64,000 nucleotides of DNA from Capsicum annuum. Taxonomy: Eukaryota > Streptophyta > Magnoliopsida > Solanales > Solanaceae. A program made the translations under genes and the position numbers. Within the stretch, counting starts at the first letter, position 1. The number at the start of each line of letters is the position of its first letter. Shown here one piece after another: positions 30,609-42,648 of the stretch. Location of the stretch: positions 44,811,717-44,875,716 of the forward strand of contig NC_061121.1 of NCBI RefSeq assembly GCF_002878395.1. The letters run 5' to 3'. Below the pieces are notes generated by a model that did not search any database, was not told where the DNA came from, and saw nothing but the letters and a program-made list of their open reading frames with translations.

Positions 30609-31740
30609 AAAAAGGGGGAAATTGGTGTACATGTGATTTTGATGATTGACAAAACTCGTGAAGGTACTTGGTACCAGATATGCCGTCTATAGAACTTGAT
30701 CCATTTCTCATAGTCAACTATGTGAGAACCTGGTCCTCAAAGGGATCTTGTTTCCTAGGGACTAGGTTCATATCATGGAGGTACTCATAACCTTGTTATG
30801 CGGTAACTTCTCAAGGGGGTGTTTTCTAGTTCTAATATGTGCAATGATATATGACATGGAAGCAGTGAATGATACATGAGACATCTGTTCCTAATAATTG
30901 ACAAACCTGCCAATGGACCAGATGAGGAACCAGGTCCCCCGGTCATCGAACTTCTGGCAGTCAACTACAGCTGTACTTTTTTGGAGAAAAGCTGGTGGCA
31001 CAGTGGCAGAGGAGCAACATCTTTTTAATCTCAACCAATGAGAAATATTCTATGTTTTTGCCTCGCATTTTCTTCATATATATAGAGAATATTGAGGAAA
31101 ACCTAACTTTTTGCACAATCAAAGTTTCTTATCTTCTTGCAAAGCAATCACAAAGTTCTATCAAGACAAAGCTCCAACAACCAAAGGACCAGTGTGCTAC
31201 AATGAAATATGTCTTTAGGTCTAGGTTGTTGAGCCTTTGTATTTTACTCTAACACTGTAAACCTACTCCTTTTTTGAGAAGCTTGTATAGGTATTTTGTT
31301 TCCTCTCTTATCTTGTAGATTTGAGTTGTAGGCTAGAGTTAGCCATTGTAGTATTGGGGGTTGGAGTTAGCCGTGGTAGTACCTTTGTGGGCTAGACTTA
31401 GCCTTGGTTGTCTTTACAATAGAGTTATCGTAGAGAGAGCTTACAATAGAGTTATTGTATGGGTGAGGAATTAAGAGTTTAATTTCTCGGTTGCAACAGG
31501 TTGTAATCCGAAAGTTGCTCTTGTTTTAGTGAAGTGGTTGAGAAATCCTAATGGGTAGATCATGGTTTTTCTTCCTTGAGCAAGGAGGTTTTCACGTAAA
31601 ACATCTTTCCTTCTTTACTTTTGTTCTTCAGTTTTTTGTTCTTAGTCATAGAACCTGGTGAGGGACCAAGTTCTCATTACTGCATTGAACTCGTGTAGAA
31701 CTTTTTCTGTGGTGTGTGTTTAACACAAGATAGACTGTTG
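30609..31740 (+). mobile_element. Copia (SIRE/Maximus-like) 3' LTR with polypurine tract
   Basis: TTGTCATCATTAAAAAGGGGG (the polypurine part is about 30609-30621) just before TGGTGTACATG is the hallmark 3' junction of SIRE-type Copia elements. The following ~1.1 kb has LTR traits: a probable TATA (TATATATAG, about 31076) and a tail with CGAAAGTTGCTCTTG and GAGCAAGGAGGTTTTCACG. The exact right end is not resolved. No gag or pol is seen to the left, so this is a remnant. Confidence 0.55.
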
Positions 31741-31908
31741 AAGAGAGGATTTAAGCTTTGCAGCGGGTGCTTTTATGTGAGAATGCTAGGGGTTCAGGTG
31801 GATTACTTGCTACTCCATTGTAGCTTTACATATATGGCAAAGACAAAATTGACGGGGAAATAGAAGAAGCTTTTGGAGGACAGCAATAGCATGAACTATA
31901 TGACTAAA

Positions 31909-32094
31909 AAAAAAGGGCAGCCCGGTGCACTAAAGCTACCGCTATGCGCGGTGTCCGGGGAAGGGCCCCACCACAAGGGTGTATCGTACGCAGCCTTACC
32001 TTGCATTTCTGCCAGAGGCTGTTTCCAAGGTTTGAAGCCGTGACCTCCTGGTCACATGACAGCAACTTTACTAGTTACTCCAAGGCTCCCCTTC
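31909..32094 (-). mobile_element. Au-type SINE with 15-bp target duplication
   Basis: Read on the minus strand it begins GAAGGGGAGCCTTGGAGTAA and includes box-B-like GGTCACGGCTTCAAACC. It continues through AGGTAAGGCTGCGTACG and GGGCCCTTCCCCGGACACC to GTGCACCGGGCTGCCC and a T run. This is the Au SINE family, copied by a LINE's machinery from an RNA polymerase III transcript. AACTATATGACTAAA flanks both sides (31894-31908 and 32095-32109). 186 bases, full length. Confidence 0.95.
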
Positions 32095-32565
32095 AACTAT
32101 ATGACTAAAGGAATAAAATAGATGCTTTGATGGGAAGAAAGAACACATAGCTGTTATAAAATTTAAATTTATTCAGAATTTATTCTTTTGGAATAGTGTG
32201 TCTTTTGCGACTGAGCTGTTGGATTTTCCAGACTTTATTGTGAGCAGTCTTTTGTCATGTAATTTGGTCAAGTTCAATTTGTTATAATCAGTCCTTTGTT
32301 TTTATGTTGTAATTTATATGAGCAGTTTTTATTTTATCGGTTAAATTGTTGGTAATGGATTATAGGATGTGCTTTCAGAAGGATGAGGTGTGATGGGTTT
32401 ACCTTGAAGTATGATTATATGAAAAATTCTGTTTTCATTTTCTTTTTCTGATCTGATAGAGTTTGGTTCTTTTATACCTTTGGCGTAAAAAGAGAATCTT
32501 CTATTCTATAGTGTGGTGACAGTGGTTGAGCCTTAAAACCAAGTAATCATCGCTATGAAAAACAA

Positions 32566-32829
32566 GAGTTAACCATCTAGTACCCCCGAACTATGACCAA
32601 ATTTGCTACGGCACACTCTAACTTTAAAAGGGTCCTATTACTCCCTGAACTCAATTTTAGTATATTTTTGTCACACTTTTTAGCTGATGTGACACCTTTT
32701 TAGCTGACGTGACACCTTTGATGTGGGTCCCATTTGCTAAAATTGAGTTCGGGTAATAAGACCCATGTGAAGTTGAGTGTGCCGTAACAACTTTGGTCAT
32801 AGTTCGAGGGGGTACTGAATGTTTATCTC
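32566..32829. mobile_element. Fold-back MITE with 9-bp TSD
   Basis: Two arms of about 110 bases are inverted copies: GTACCCCCGAACTATGACC at the left, GGTCATAGTTCGAGGGGGTAC at the right, joined by a short centre with GCTGACGTGACACC repeats. Flanks are GAAAAACAA (32557-32565) and TAAAAACAA (32830-32838), 8 of 9 identical. The length of the duplication and the arms suggest a Mutator-derived MITE. The duplicate locus at 28495 lacks it. A half copy lies at 4510-4700. Confidence 0.85.
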
Positions 32830-32830
32830 T

Positions 32831-33366
32831 AAAAACAATAACAAACTCTGATTTTAATTTCGAACAAGACGCAAATTTCTGTAGTTATACTTGTTAAATT
32901 GAGAATATGTGGATAGAAAGATAAAAAGGCCAAAATTACTTAATTATATTGTACATGTGATGCAACATAGGATACAAGAAACTAGAAGAGAGTTTGTTTG
33001 GATGGAGTATCTTTTGGAGAATTAGTTTGCGTAAATAAGTGCATTTGGGACACCAGATGGAGAGGCAGTAAGGGTGAGAGATATATTCAATTTTGTGAGC
33101 TAAAGTAATACTTTAAATAGGGCGGAGTTCCCATAGCATATGTTGTTGTGATAAGAAAATATATCCTTGTGCGGTCCTAATAGATATGATCCATGGCTAT
33201 GAGACTGTCATAGCTGCTATGATTAGAAATCAACATGGAAGTTGTTGCCCAAACTGGATAGTGGGAGAACAAATGATTGTCTAAAGTGATGCACAATGGA
33301 ATGAGATCTGGAGAGATATGTAGATTATGTATTTCCATATGTAGTTGCAATTTGGAGATATATTCC
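32831..33366 (+). repeat. Local duplication, copy 2 of blocks 1 and 2
   Basis: Block 1 (32831-33090) and block 2 (33094-33366) lie next to each other here, while in copy 1 they are 1.1 kb apart. Further shared pieces (CTTTGTTTTTATGTTGTAAT at 32296 and 33376; TTTATACCTTTGG at 32470 and 33490) extend the duplication on both sides, so the whole 28.5-33.6 kb area is a decayed duplication with insertions. Confidence 0.75.
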
Positions 33367-35290
33367 ATGCTTCTTTGTTTTTTATGTTGTAATTTGTATG
33401 ATCAGGTTTTAGCAGGGTTACTACAGTCTTCGAAGTATGCAGAGTTCTGTTTTCATTTTCTTTTTCTGATCTGGAAGAGTTTTGTTCATTTATACCTTTG
33501 GTGAAAGGAGAATCTTCTAATAGATAGTTGGGCTAATTTGAAGGTGACAGTGGTTGAGCAATAAACCCAACTATGCATACTCTTGACAATGTCTTGGCAA
33601 ATTATTCCCAAAATATTTTTCTTTTTATCAAGTTTGCTATTATCAAAAAGCATACAGAGGATGAAATTCTGTACATTGATTATTTAATTGACTTGTAACC
33701 CATCCAGCACCCCTCACCCCCCCCCCCCCCCCCCCCCCAACCACCACCACAAAAGAAAGAAAAAAGAACGGAACTGATGTGTATATATGGAAATGGAAAT
33801 TGTGGTGAGTTAAGAGTTGCACTAGGTCTGAATTTTCAACAGTGCTGCTTGGATGTCACTGCTAATCAGTTGATTTAACATCCCTTTTCACTGAAAAATG
33901 ATTTGCTCGCATCTATGCTGTTCTTTTGCTTAAACTAGCTGACTGTTTTTGTAGTGCTATAGACTATTTTTACTGGTTATGTGTGAAAATTGTCAGATGG
34001 ACCTTAACTTGTTTTGTACAATTGAATTTCAGGAAGTAGAAGCTGATGTTGAATGCTAATCCGTACTTGCTGACTGCTTGGATTGAAATGATGAAGCCTT
34101 GACATTTCTGTTTTTTGATACATTGCTGATCTTCCTTGCCTGCCAAAGTTGAACAATGATCTGTTTTACACTCTCCATGGTATCAGTTGTATTTAGTGTT
34201 AAGACTTGTAACTCTTTATCTTTTTACCAATTTACATTCCTCTGCTATAAACCAGAATCCTGATAACAGTCGCATTATGAACTTGGTTTGGTGTAAACTT
34301 TCTTTTTTTGTGTATAATTATATATTTGAATGTCTCTAGAATGTGAAGAGAACCTAATACTCTTGAATATTGGAATGAAACAAGTCCAAATGAAGCAAAA
34401 CAGATTCTGTGGATTCATATAATTGATTCCAACTTGTGCACAAAGAATGGAGGAAACCTTGTGGATTCTTCCCTTGCTTTTCAGGGTGAAAGAGTATTAT
34501 TGGCTCTTCCAGTAAACCAGCATTTTGCCTAAATTACAGCAAATATAATCAGATTCATTCGTACGTTCAGTAACTGGGAACAAGCTAATGAAGACCACCG
34601 GGAATTACGATGCCTCGTTCAAGTTGCTTATGTTATTTCCCTGATATCCTACCCATGGATTGTGGACTGTTTTAGTGCTGAAGCCGTACCTTCGGTGAAT
34701 TATTCATGATATACTTTTAACGAACAAAATTGTATTTGTTTATATGCAAATGCTCCAGATCTAAATACTGATAATGGAACTTTAAAGAGTATCCTTGGAT
34801 ACACATTAAACCCATAGTTTGATACAATGGTTTTTCGTCTAATCCAAGATATCAATTGTTTCTAGATTGAGGATTGATATAACCAAAGGAAGATCTAAAT
34901 ACTGATCTTCTGTTACAGGATATCACAAAGAGAAGATCCATCAGGCGTTTCCCTTTCTCTATAAGTTCTTATTTTTGTTTCTCTTTTTCTATTTCCCTTC
35001 TACTTTATTGATTTTTCCCCCTTTCGCTGTAAGTTTCTATTTTCTGTTAACTTTTTTCCAATTTATGGTTTAAACCTGTGTTTCAGTTACATTATACTTT
35101 GTTCAATGATGTTTGCATTATTGCATATTTTCTCTCTCCGGTTTCTTTAGGTGGGTGTTAAGTGTGACAATCCTATGAAAGTTTGGTGTTTGGTTGTTGT
35201 GAGTTATACACAAGAATCGATCCATACTTGAATTTCTGTGAAATGACACACATTTGTTGTTACGAGCAAGGGTAAAGCAGGTTTGATTTA
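33367..35290. other. Non-coding DNA, possible 3' end of the F-box transcript
   Basis: A C run of 22 bases lies at 33717-33738. At 34021-34032 TTGAATTTCAG is a good splice acceptor followed by GAAGTAGAAGCTGATG. Together with the GT at 28161 this could be a 3'-UTR exon of the F-box gene, but nothing proves it. No ORF of note. Confidence 0.3.
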
Positions 35291-35299
35291 AGGATTGAA

Positions 35300-36140
35300 G
35301 GGGTGCTGTGGGTTGCTCCTAAGCTCAGGAATCTGTTCCCAAATGCACTGACACGACAAGAACTAGGAGATATATTAAGAAGTGCACGAATAAAATAAAT
35401 AGAAGACAGAGTTTTTATGCAGAAGCTCCTTACTCAAGGGAGAAAAATCATGACCTGCCTCCAGGATTTCTAAGCTCCACTATACTCAAGCAATTTCTTG
35501 AATACAACCTCTAAGGATTAACCTCATAATCCTTTGTTTCCTAGAAACAACACTATTACAAGGAAACACAAGCAGTAGCTCTACTGCTTTACCCTCCAGC
35601 TAACTATAGCTGGACTTCACAAGCTAACTCTAGCTTGAACAATCACCTAACTCTGGATGATTACAATGAAAGGTTTACACCTCAAAACCTACTGACAATC
35701 ATAAGCAAATGTAGGCAAATGTTCTAGAACAAAATACAAAGACTCAACTACAACAAGGAAATAAAGATACAACTCGATAAACAATCAGTTTCCTGTTGCA
35801 ACTGCAGTCTTTTGATTCAACACTTCAGAAAGATTTTTAGTTGTAAGAATATGGACGTGTAGGTTTTCTTGTTGAGGAAGATGAGTAATATATTGTAACA
35901 CAAGAAAACCTAGAAGAGATCCCATTGGTTGAGGCAAAAAGGTGGTAGCAGCTTTTCCACCAACATTTGTACTTTATGTCAGCTGTGACTGTTGACCGTG
36001 ACAGTGACAGGTGAGCCCAACCTATTCCCTAATCTTAGTAGCTTTGTCATCACAAAAATTCCTGAAAACAGGTTCCGACAACAGAATTCATATAGTTTGT
36101 CAATCATCGAAACTAAGGACTTAACAATTTCCCTCATTTG
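35300..36140 (-). mobile_element. Copia-like LTR and polypurine tract, minus strand
   Basis: On the minus strand GTTTGTCATCATCAAATGAGG, then GAAATT (36127-36149) is a SIRE-type polypurine tract, and the LTR starts at about 36126 (GTTAAGTCC) and runs left to about 35300. A second such tract, GATGATGCCAAAAAAGGGAAA on the minus strand, lies at about 36425-36460, as expected for the long spacer of these elements. The left boundary is uncertain. Confidence 0.5.
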
Positions 36141-37109
36141 ATGATGACAAACCTATACAATCATTCAATATTTTCAAACCATCCACATACAACACAGTCT
36201 ACACCTCAGCAACACACCATAAGCCATACGGTCATGCCAAACTAGTTTGCCCAACCAATTCCCTCTATCACTGATACCTATAAGTATATAGGCATCCTAC
36301 AGCTTATTCTCTCAATCTATGAGCATCAAGTTTCTCCTAAGTGAGAGAACCCCTATGCATCTTATTACATTACATCCCAACCAAACATCCCCACCTAGCC
36401 AAATTATTTCAAGCAGCTTCCTCAAAATTTCCCTTTTTTGGCATCATCAAAGAGGTTAAGTAGTAAACCAGACATAGATAAGCATATATGTTAATTCATG
36501 GCCATTGAGGCAACACTTACATGAGCAAAAGGAAAGATCAGATAGAAGCAGGACAAGTGATAGCACGAGAGAGATTTCATTCATTCATGCATTAATCAGT
36601 ACCATATGCCATTCACAAAAAAAAATAACCAGAAAATATTAAAACAATAGTGCTAATTACATCCCCAAGAAAAATAGAAGTCAGATACACAAAGCTTTAG
36701 GAGGACAAAAGTTGATAGGACTTGAAGAGATATCTAAGAAGAAAATGAGAGGGAACTAGGTAGGATTTGATTCTAGGAAGGAGCTTTATATAGACATTCT
36801 TAGTTTCTGGCTCCTCCACCCTTCCCTACAAGGTAGCTTTTGCAGCGTACAAATCCTTTTCTGAGTTTGTTCCAACTTTACCTTTCTTTTGCAGAAGCAA
36901 CTTATAACATAACTATCTCTGCATCCCTTAGAGCAAGTAGAGCAGTTAGATTTTTTATCTCTTTCTTCAACTGTTCTTATTCATCCATGAGGTCAGACAC
37001 CAAAAACTTGGACTTTTCATCACTCATCCTAAGAATGCATTAGTTTTCCTCAGGAGTTGAGATGTTAAACACTACTTCACCGAATCAGCTTTCACTTTCC
37101 CACACTCAA
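36141..37109 (-). other. Probable 3' spacer of a minus-strand Copia remnant
   Basis: Contains the second polypurine-like tract noted at 36425-36460. Otherwise there are no recognisable domains. A 67-codon frame at 36840-37043 has no features of a real protein. Confidence 0.3.
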
Positions 37110-37468
37110 TGTTGAAATAAGAAATCACCCTATTCAACAAAAAACCATATGTTGGAAAGAGGACTCAATTATCTTTAATTTTGTGGGCCGTGAGCCTCAT
37201 AATTCCACATATTCTAAAAGTTATAGACCTTCAAATTTGACCCTTGTAGAATCAAATTCCAAAATTTGGTCGATAACAAAAGTTCTCAACTCTGCTTCAC
37301 ACTAAGTATTTAATTTGAACATTCTTCCCCTCAAAAGCACTTTTCACATTAGGATTATGATAATAAATCTAACTTTTATATTGAAATAATTGGGTTCAAG
37401 TTTATACATGTAGGAATAATGGCTCCAATTCTAGCCCAAAATTGTGGGGTGTTACATTATCTCCCCCC
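37110..37468 (-). mobile_element. Gypsy LTR start and polypurine tract, minus strand
   Basis: Read on the minus strand, GGGGGGAGATAA (37457-37468) is followed by TGTAACACCCCACAATTTTGG, the classic polypurine tract and start of a Gypsy 3' LTR. The LTR extends left to about 37110, where the match to LTR-like sequence fades. It points away from element A, so it belongs to another insertion in opposite orientation. Confidence 0.6.
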
Positions 37469-37479
37469 TAGAATCATGT

Positions 37480-38080
37480 GATACAAGTCAAATGAGCGTC
37501 AATGCTTTTGATCACACAACTCGATGCCAACATAAGGAGGCTAAGCCTTGATCGCCCTAAGGATCCAAGAATATTCTTGGAGGCCCTTCTTAGAGCTCCT
37601 AATCAAGCAATGCCGTGTTTGGAAGATAGCTTGGAGCCGAGAAAATTCATGGCGCAAGGAATAAAGAGAGCTCTTGTGAGTTATTTTCGAAATAACCACT
37701 TTTGGGCTATTTTTATAATAAGCTAGTTGTCCAAAAGCAACTACTATAAATAGGTGCCTTAGACATTTCATTAGTTAGTTTTTGTTAATTAATTATCATG
37801 ATTTATTCATGGAAACTCCATTGGGAGTGATGAGTGCTTGGAAAATCTGATGTTGAACCTTGACTAAAATGTTGGTTGTAAGGAAGATCTAACTTTTTTG
37901 CGGTCACATAAGAGTTAAATGCTAATTGGTAATCCATTAAGGGAGGTTTTAGGGTTGAAACACCCTTTGATTACCCTTTCGTTATCAATTTTGTGTCTAT
38001 ATTTCTATCTTGGTTATGCTATCCTTCTATGTTTACTTTTCCATGTTTAGATTCAAATTCTTATGGCTTGAATTACATCA
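37480..38080 (+). mobile_element. Element A: putative 5' LTR (Gypsy)
   Basis: TATAAATA at 37745-37752 followed by GGTGCCTTAGACATTTC looks like the LTR promoter and the start of R. The sequence ends near 38076-38080 just before a primer site at 38082-38091. The left boundary is uncertain because the junction with the minus-strand LTR is blurred. A 74-codon frame at 37502-37726 is probably incidental. Confidence 0.5.
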
Positions 38081-38081
38081 T

Positions 38082-38091
38082 TGGTATCAGA
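38082..38091 (+). other. Element A primer-binding site
   Basis: TGGTATCAGA is complementary to the 3' end of plant initiator tRNA-Met and lies just inside the 5' LTR. The match is broken after ten bases (ATCC follows in place of GC). Confidence 0.6.
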
Positions 38092-38479
38092 TCCAAGCTT
38101 AGGATCATTCCAACGATTTTACTCTTGGGTTTGTTATCTTGAAAATCACAAAAATTTAGAAAAAATTGAAAAGGAGTTCCATTTTTTTAAATCTTAAGTT
38201 TTTTATTTTTGGGTCATTTTGAGTTTCTAGTACTAGATTTGTGTTTTCGAGTACTAATAGAGTTAGAATCCAAGAGTTGAGCTTATTCCGATGAGATTTG
38301 AGTATCTGCCATTGTTGAAGCTTAAGTTTAAAGAAATTTCAAATGGATTTCAAAATCTAAAATTATTGGATGTGTTTTGAGGTATGAAAACTATTAGGGT
38401 TTGTTTGAGATCTTGAAATGAGCTTGGGTTTTGAATTTTATTGAATTCCAAGATCGTTTGATGGAGGGCCCAAATTTGA

Positions 38480-39918
38480 ATGTTTTTCAAGTTCTTCATA
38501 TCTTATTGAAGAAGCTACAAAAGTAAACTTTTGCTCCAAAGAAATTGGAGAAAAAGAAGGTATACTTATTTGTGCTATGGAATATTCCAAAAAGGGATGA
38601 GTATTATAAGAAGTGGGCCCAGTGGGCCCATGAAATCAAGTGATCAGCTATTCTGCCCAAGGTCGATGACAAAAGTGATAGGCCATCAACTAAGTGATGA
38701 CCTATCAACCAAGTCATCACCTAAAGACAACCCACTCTTATTCTGTCTAAAGTTGATGACTAGAGTGACAATCCATCAACTAAGTGACGACCTATCAACC
38801 AAGTCGTCACCTAAAGAAAGCCCAACTCTTATTCTACCTAAGGTTGACTACGAGAGTGACAAGTTGTCAACCAAGTGACGACTACCATCCTAGTCATCAA
38901 CCAAATCATCAACTTGGACTGAATTTCAGTAAGCTCATTTTTGGATTCTTAGTTTTTTTTATTTGATTTTTATACTTCTTTTCTTGATCCTAAACACTAA
39001 TTAAAAACTAGTAATCATCCTACTTAGATGTGAATTAGTTTTTGAGTTCGTTATCTTTCTTTGTTTTATTTCTTTTGTGCTCTTCTAGTTTTAATTTTTT
39101 GTAAATTCTTTGGTTCAAATCCATAAGTTGATTTTTATTTCTGTGAGTCAATCAAACAAGAATCCATTCTGGCCACAAATTATAGATTGCCACTTTATTT
39201 TCCACCAAAGTATAAGCAACTTTCAAAATTCGTCGCTCCAATTGTCAGGATCACAAAGGTGAGATTATTACGAGCGTTGGTGAGGTGCTTTACTATTAAT
39301 CTTGTTTGTTTATTTTGTAGGCACAAGGTGATATAAGGAGAACATATCTTCAAAAGTCTTGGATAATTATGACTACGACATAGGGGACTATGATTGTGGT
39401 GGAGATAGTTATGGCTACGAAGATGATCGGAGATTATGGGGACTACAAAAATAGTCATGATCAAGATATGGATAAGAATGCGGGCTACTATTCTGAAGGA
39501 GAATGTGAGATGGATGATGAACCTAATTCTTATAGTGAGAATAGAGATGATGAAGAGCCTAGTGAGGGTTTTTATAAGAAAATAGGACATGTGAGGAGTA
39601 CTATATTTCCCACTCTGAATATCAAGACAATGTAAAGTATAACCTTTTCTCTTATACACCTTCTAAGAGTAATGGTGGGAGTGCACATGTGTAGTATGAA
39701 GATTTATATTTCTCACTTTGTAGTACTTCTTATCAAAGTCAAAGTGGTGTGAATGGTTATATTAATTATTATGGATGTTGTTCCAAGAAAAGAAGAGATT
39801 ATGCATCTCTAGAGTCTAAGGGTACCACATCTTATTCTTCTTATTCTAGTGCCCAAACTTGTGGAAGCAGGAACCAAGGTCAAAATAGAGGGTATAGTAG
39901 GAGTCATGATCTTCCTAC
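38480..39918 (+). pseudogene. Element A: 5' gag region, broken
   Basis: Decayed coding sequence with many stops. The 3' part has runs of Gly-Tyr-Asp and Ser-Tyr (for example GDSYGYEDD near 39400, YSEGECEMDDEPNSYSENRD near 39500-39540), as in the N-terminal part of many solanaceous Gypsy gag proteins. It ends with RSHDLPT at 39899-39918, where the solo LTR interrupts it. Gag resumes at 42649 after the target duplication. The 5' part holds a tandem repeat (38650-38910). Confidence 0.55.
38650..38910 (+). repeat. Tandem repeat, 90-91-bp unit, 2.7 copies
   Basis: Units start at 38650, 38740 and 38831 (ATTCTGCCCAAGGTCGATGAC, ATTCTGTCTAAAGTTGATGAC, ATTCTACCTAAGGTTGACTAC). Because the unit is close to 30 codons, one frame stays open across it and repeats HQLSDDLSTKSSPK. 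Part of element A's internal region. Confidence 0.85.
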
Positions 39919-39923
39919 CCTAC

Positions 39924-42648
39924 TGTAAGACCCCGCTAAATTCTCTCATGGAATGAACCTTAGGGCATGTCTAGTGAGGCATGATTCCGGCCTTAAAAGA
40001 TTGATAAGTGACTTCCTAAGTGAGTATCGTGTTAACCATATAGAATTTCCCTAATTTAGACTTTTTATCACATGGGAAATTCAATAAGCTTTCCGTCGAT
40101 ATAAGATTCGCCCAAATCCAATACCCGGGTAAGAAGTTATGGCTAATTTAAGTCCTAGTCATAAAATAGTGTCATTTTGGTGCTTGGCGTGTCGCGAAGA
40201 AGGTCTATTTGACAATTGTCAATTTTTAGTGGAACTCCATGATAGTAATGCGTCATGGAGGATCTCAATTTCCCAATAGTCAATTTTCAGTGGCCTGGCG
40301 CGATTGTGACACATCGTGCTGAAGTTCCAGGTCTCAACTAGTGGGACAACGCGATAGCTCTGTGTCACAGTGACTACCAATTTCCTATTTGTCAATTTCC
40401 AGTGGGCCACCATGATAGTGGTGCGTTGCGGTGGCCCATGAAATTGGGTTCCCAGTTTAATTTTTCCAGCTTTGTACAGAAGTTAAAAAGGGCATTTTGG
40501 ACTTTTTCCAAGCCTCTTAAACCGTGCAAACACCAAATCAAGATCATTTACAAGAATTCTATGGAGTCTCTCTCAAGTTTTCTCTCAACAAAAAATCCTA
40601 ACCATCCAAAAACTCTTCCAAGAATCTCAAGAATCCACCATAGATTTTCTTAATTGAGTCAAGATTCAAGGTTCCTAAGTCAAGGGCTTCAAGAACCCTC
40701 ATTCAAGAGTATGAATAGAGTCCCAAAAGCGAGAGTTCATCCAAAGCTTCTAATTCAAGGTATGTGGGGTTTCGAAAAAGGGTAATCCTTTTACCCTTGT
40801 ACCCAAAGGCTTATTTAAACTATAATTCTCTGCAATTTATGAGATTTTACTTAAAATTGAATTGGGGTATTGGTTGCAAGCTTTTGATGTTTTCCTTGAA
40901 TTTAGAGTCTAATGACATGATTTTTACATATTTTCTTGAGAAATTGCAGCTGTGTCTATAACCCATGATTTTAATCCTTGAGAAGTTAATAGTTGAAATG
41001 TTTGAAACATTGAAGTATGTGAGTATGTTGAGATTTTGAGATAAATTGCTGAAACTTCCAGATTTCTACATGAGTTATGAATCTATATGCTATCTATTAT
41101 GCTTTTGATGAGTTTTAACTTGAGATTGAACTATGGTTTATTAAGCCCTACTTAAGACTTGAGATTTTATGAACTCTTGTGCTATAAGCACCCATGATTT
41201 GAGTATTTTGAGATTGTTGAGAAATGTTTTGACCTAATGGTCATTGAGCTTTGAAATCCACTTTCCTACATGAGAGTACATATTTGATTATTGGGTTTGT
41301 GGTGAACCATGAGATTATTTCTAAAAGTGGATTTTTACGAGATGAGCGCAGATAATATAAAGGGAGTAGTATTTAGCACCGAGTAGGTAAGTTACTACGG
41401 TTTCTTATCCCAAAACTACATGCCACCGTAGGTTGGGCCTGAGGCCGAGTTTATGATTATTATTGGGCCTAAGGCTGAGTTGATATTGGGCCCGAGGCTG
41501 AGTTTGTTTAGTGATCACTAGACCTAGGTTATACTCCCTAGCAAAGAGTATGACGCTCCTCCCCAATGTGGGGTCTCTTCCTTAGGAGTATGAAACATTG
41601 GACTCTATGTAGCTCGCATCGTTTATGTCGGTTAAGAGAACCTCCCTTGACATTTAAGCTTCGAGATCAGTTACCTCCCTAAACTAAAGTATTTTCCATT
41701 GAGATAAGATATTTTCCTTTAAAACTAAAATACTTTCCCTTGATATGAGTATTTTTTCCTAAATCTTGAAATAAGATATTTTCCTAACGTAAATCAAATG
41801 CCTAAAGTATATTCAAAAGTTATATGATTTTGAATTCCAAGTATTTGAGTTGAAAAGAGTTATGAGCTCTTAAGCATTGAAGAAGTTTTACTCTCCATGA
41901 GACATATGCATAAGTTGAAAGTATTGCTTAAAGTTTCCTTTAGCCTTGAGTAATGAGAATAAGAGAAGAGTACAAATTTTAAAGCTGAAAGTATAATCAC
42001 TCACAAGATTGTGTTACATGTTCCATTGTACATGATTCATGAGCTTCGTATTTTATACTTATTCAAGCCATGTGTGTCATTACTTATTACATGCATCATT
42101 TGATTAGTGAGTATTGATGTTGTTTTATGTAAATGCATGTACCCCCACATACTCAGTACATTTCCAAGTGCTGATCCACATATACGTCTATGTGCTACAT
42201 TGTCTTATAATGTAAGTTCAGGTGCTTAGTCCCAGCCTCGTCAGTGACTTTCGAGTACCTCTGTCTACATTCCTACAGTGGTGAGTCCTCATGGTTTAAG
42301 GATCTATCTTCAGATATTTCTGCATTTGAGAGACTATGTTTTTACTTTCAGTTCATCTTGAGTCAGTTGGGGACCTGTCCCAATGGCTCTCTAGTTCATG
42401 GATTAGTAGAGGCTTTATCAGACTAGTTATTAGATTGTGGTTGTGTTGAGGTTTCTGATATTTCTTGGTCATTTGGACCAAGCATTTTCTCAGTATTTCC
42501 TTTCATATGATATGACTATGCTAGTGTTTGAATTGTTTCATCTTAAAATAAGTGTTATTAGTAAAAACAGGCTCAAAGGGTTAGCTTGGGGCTACTTGTA
42601 GCCTCAAGCACCGTGTGACATCCTAGGAGACAATTTCGGGTCTTTACA
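39924..42648 (+). mobile_element. Solo LTR (Gypsy) with exact 5-bp TSD
   Basis: Starts TGTAAGACCCCG and ends GGGTCTTTACA, the usual TG...CA bounds. CCTAC flanks it at 39919-39923 and 42649-42653. There is no internal region, so this is a solo LTR left by recombination between the two LTRs of a full element. It lies inside the gag of element A. It contains three copies of a TTGGGCCTGAGGCCGAGTT-like phrase (about 41434-41505). Short open frames in it (40402, 40764, 42244) are not genes. Confidence 0.95.

Noticed and set aside
33717..33738. Run of 22 C as a possible functional element
   Set aside because: A homopolymer in a non-coding region; likely slippage or sequencing length error.
39195..39659. 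Minus-strand 154-codon open frame
   Set aside because: Antisense to the Gly-Tyr-Asp-rich gag of element A, which explains its length and its Ile/His/Arg composition.
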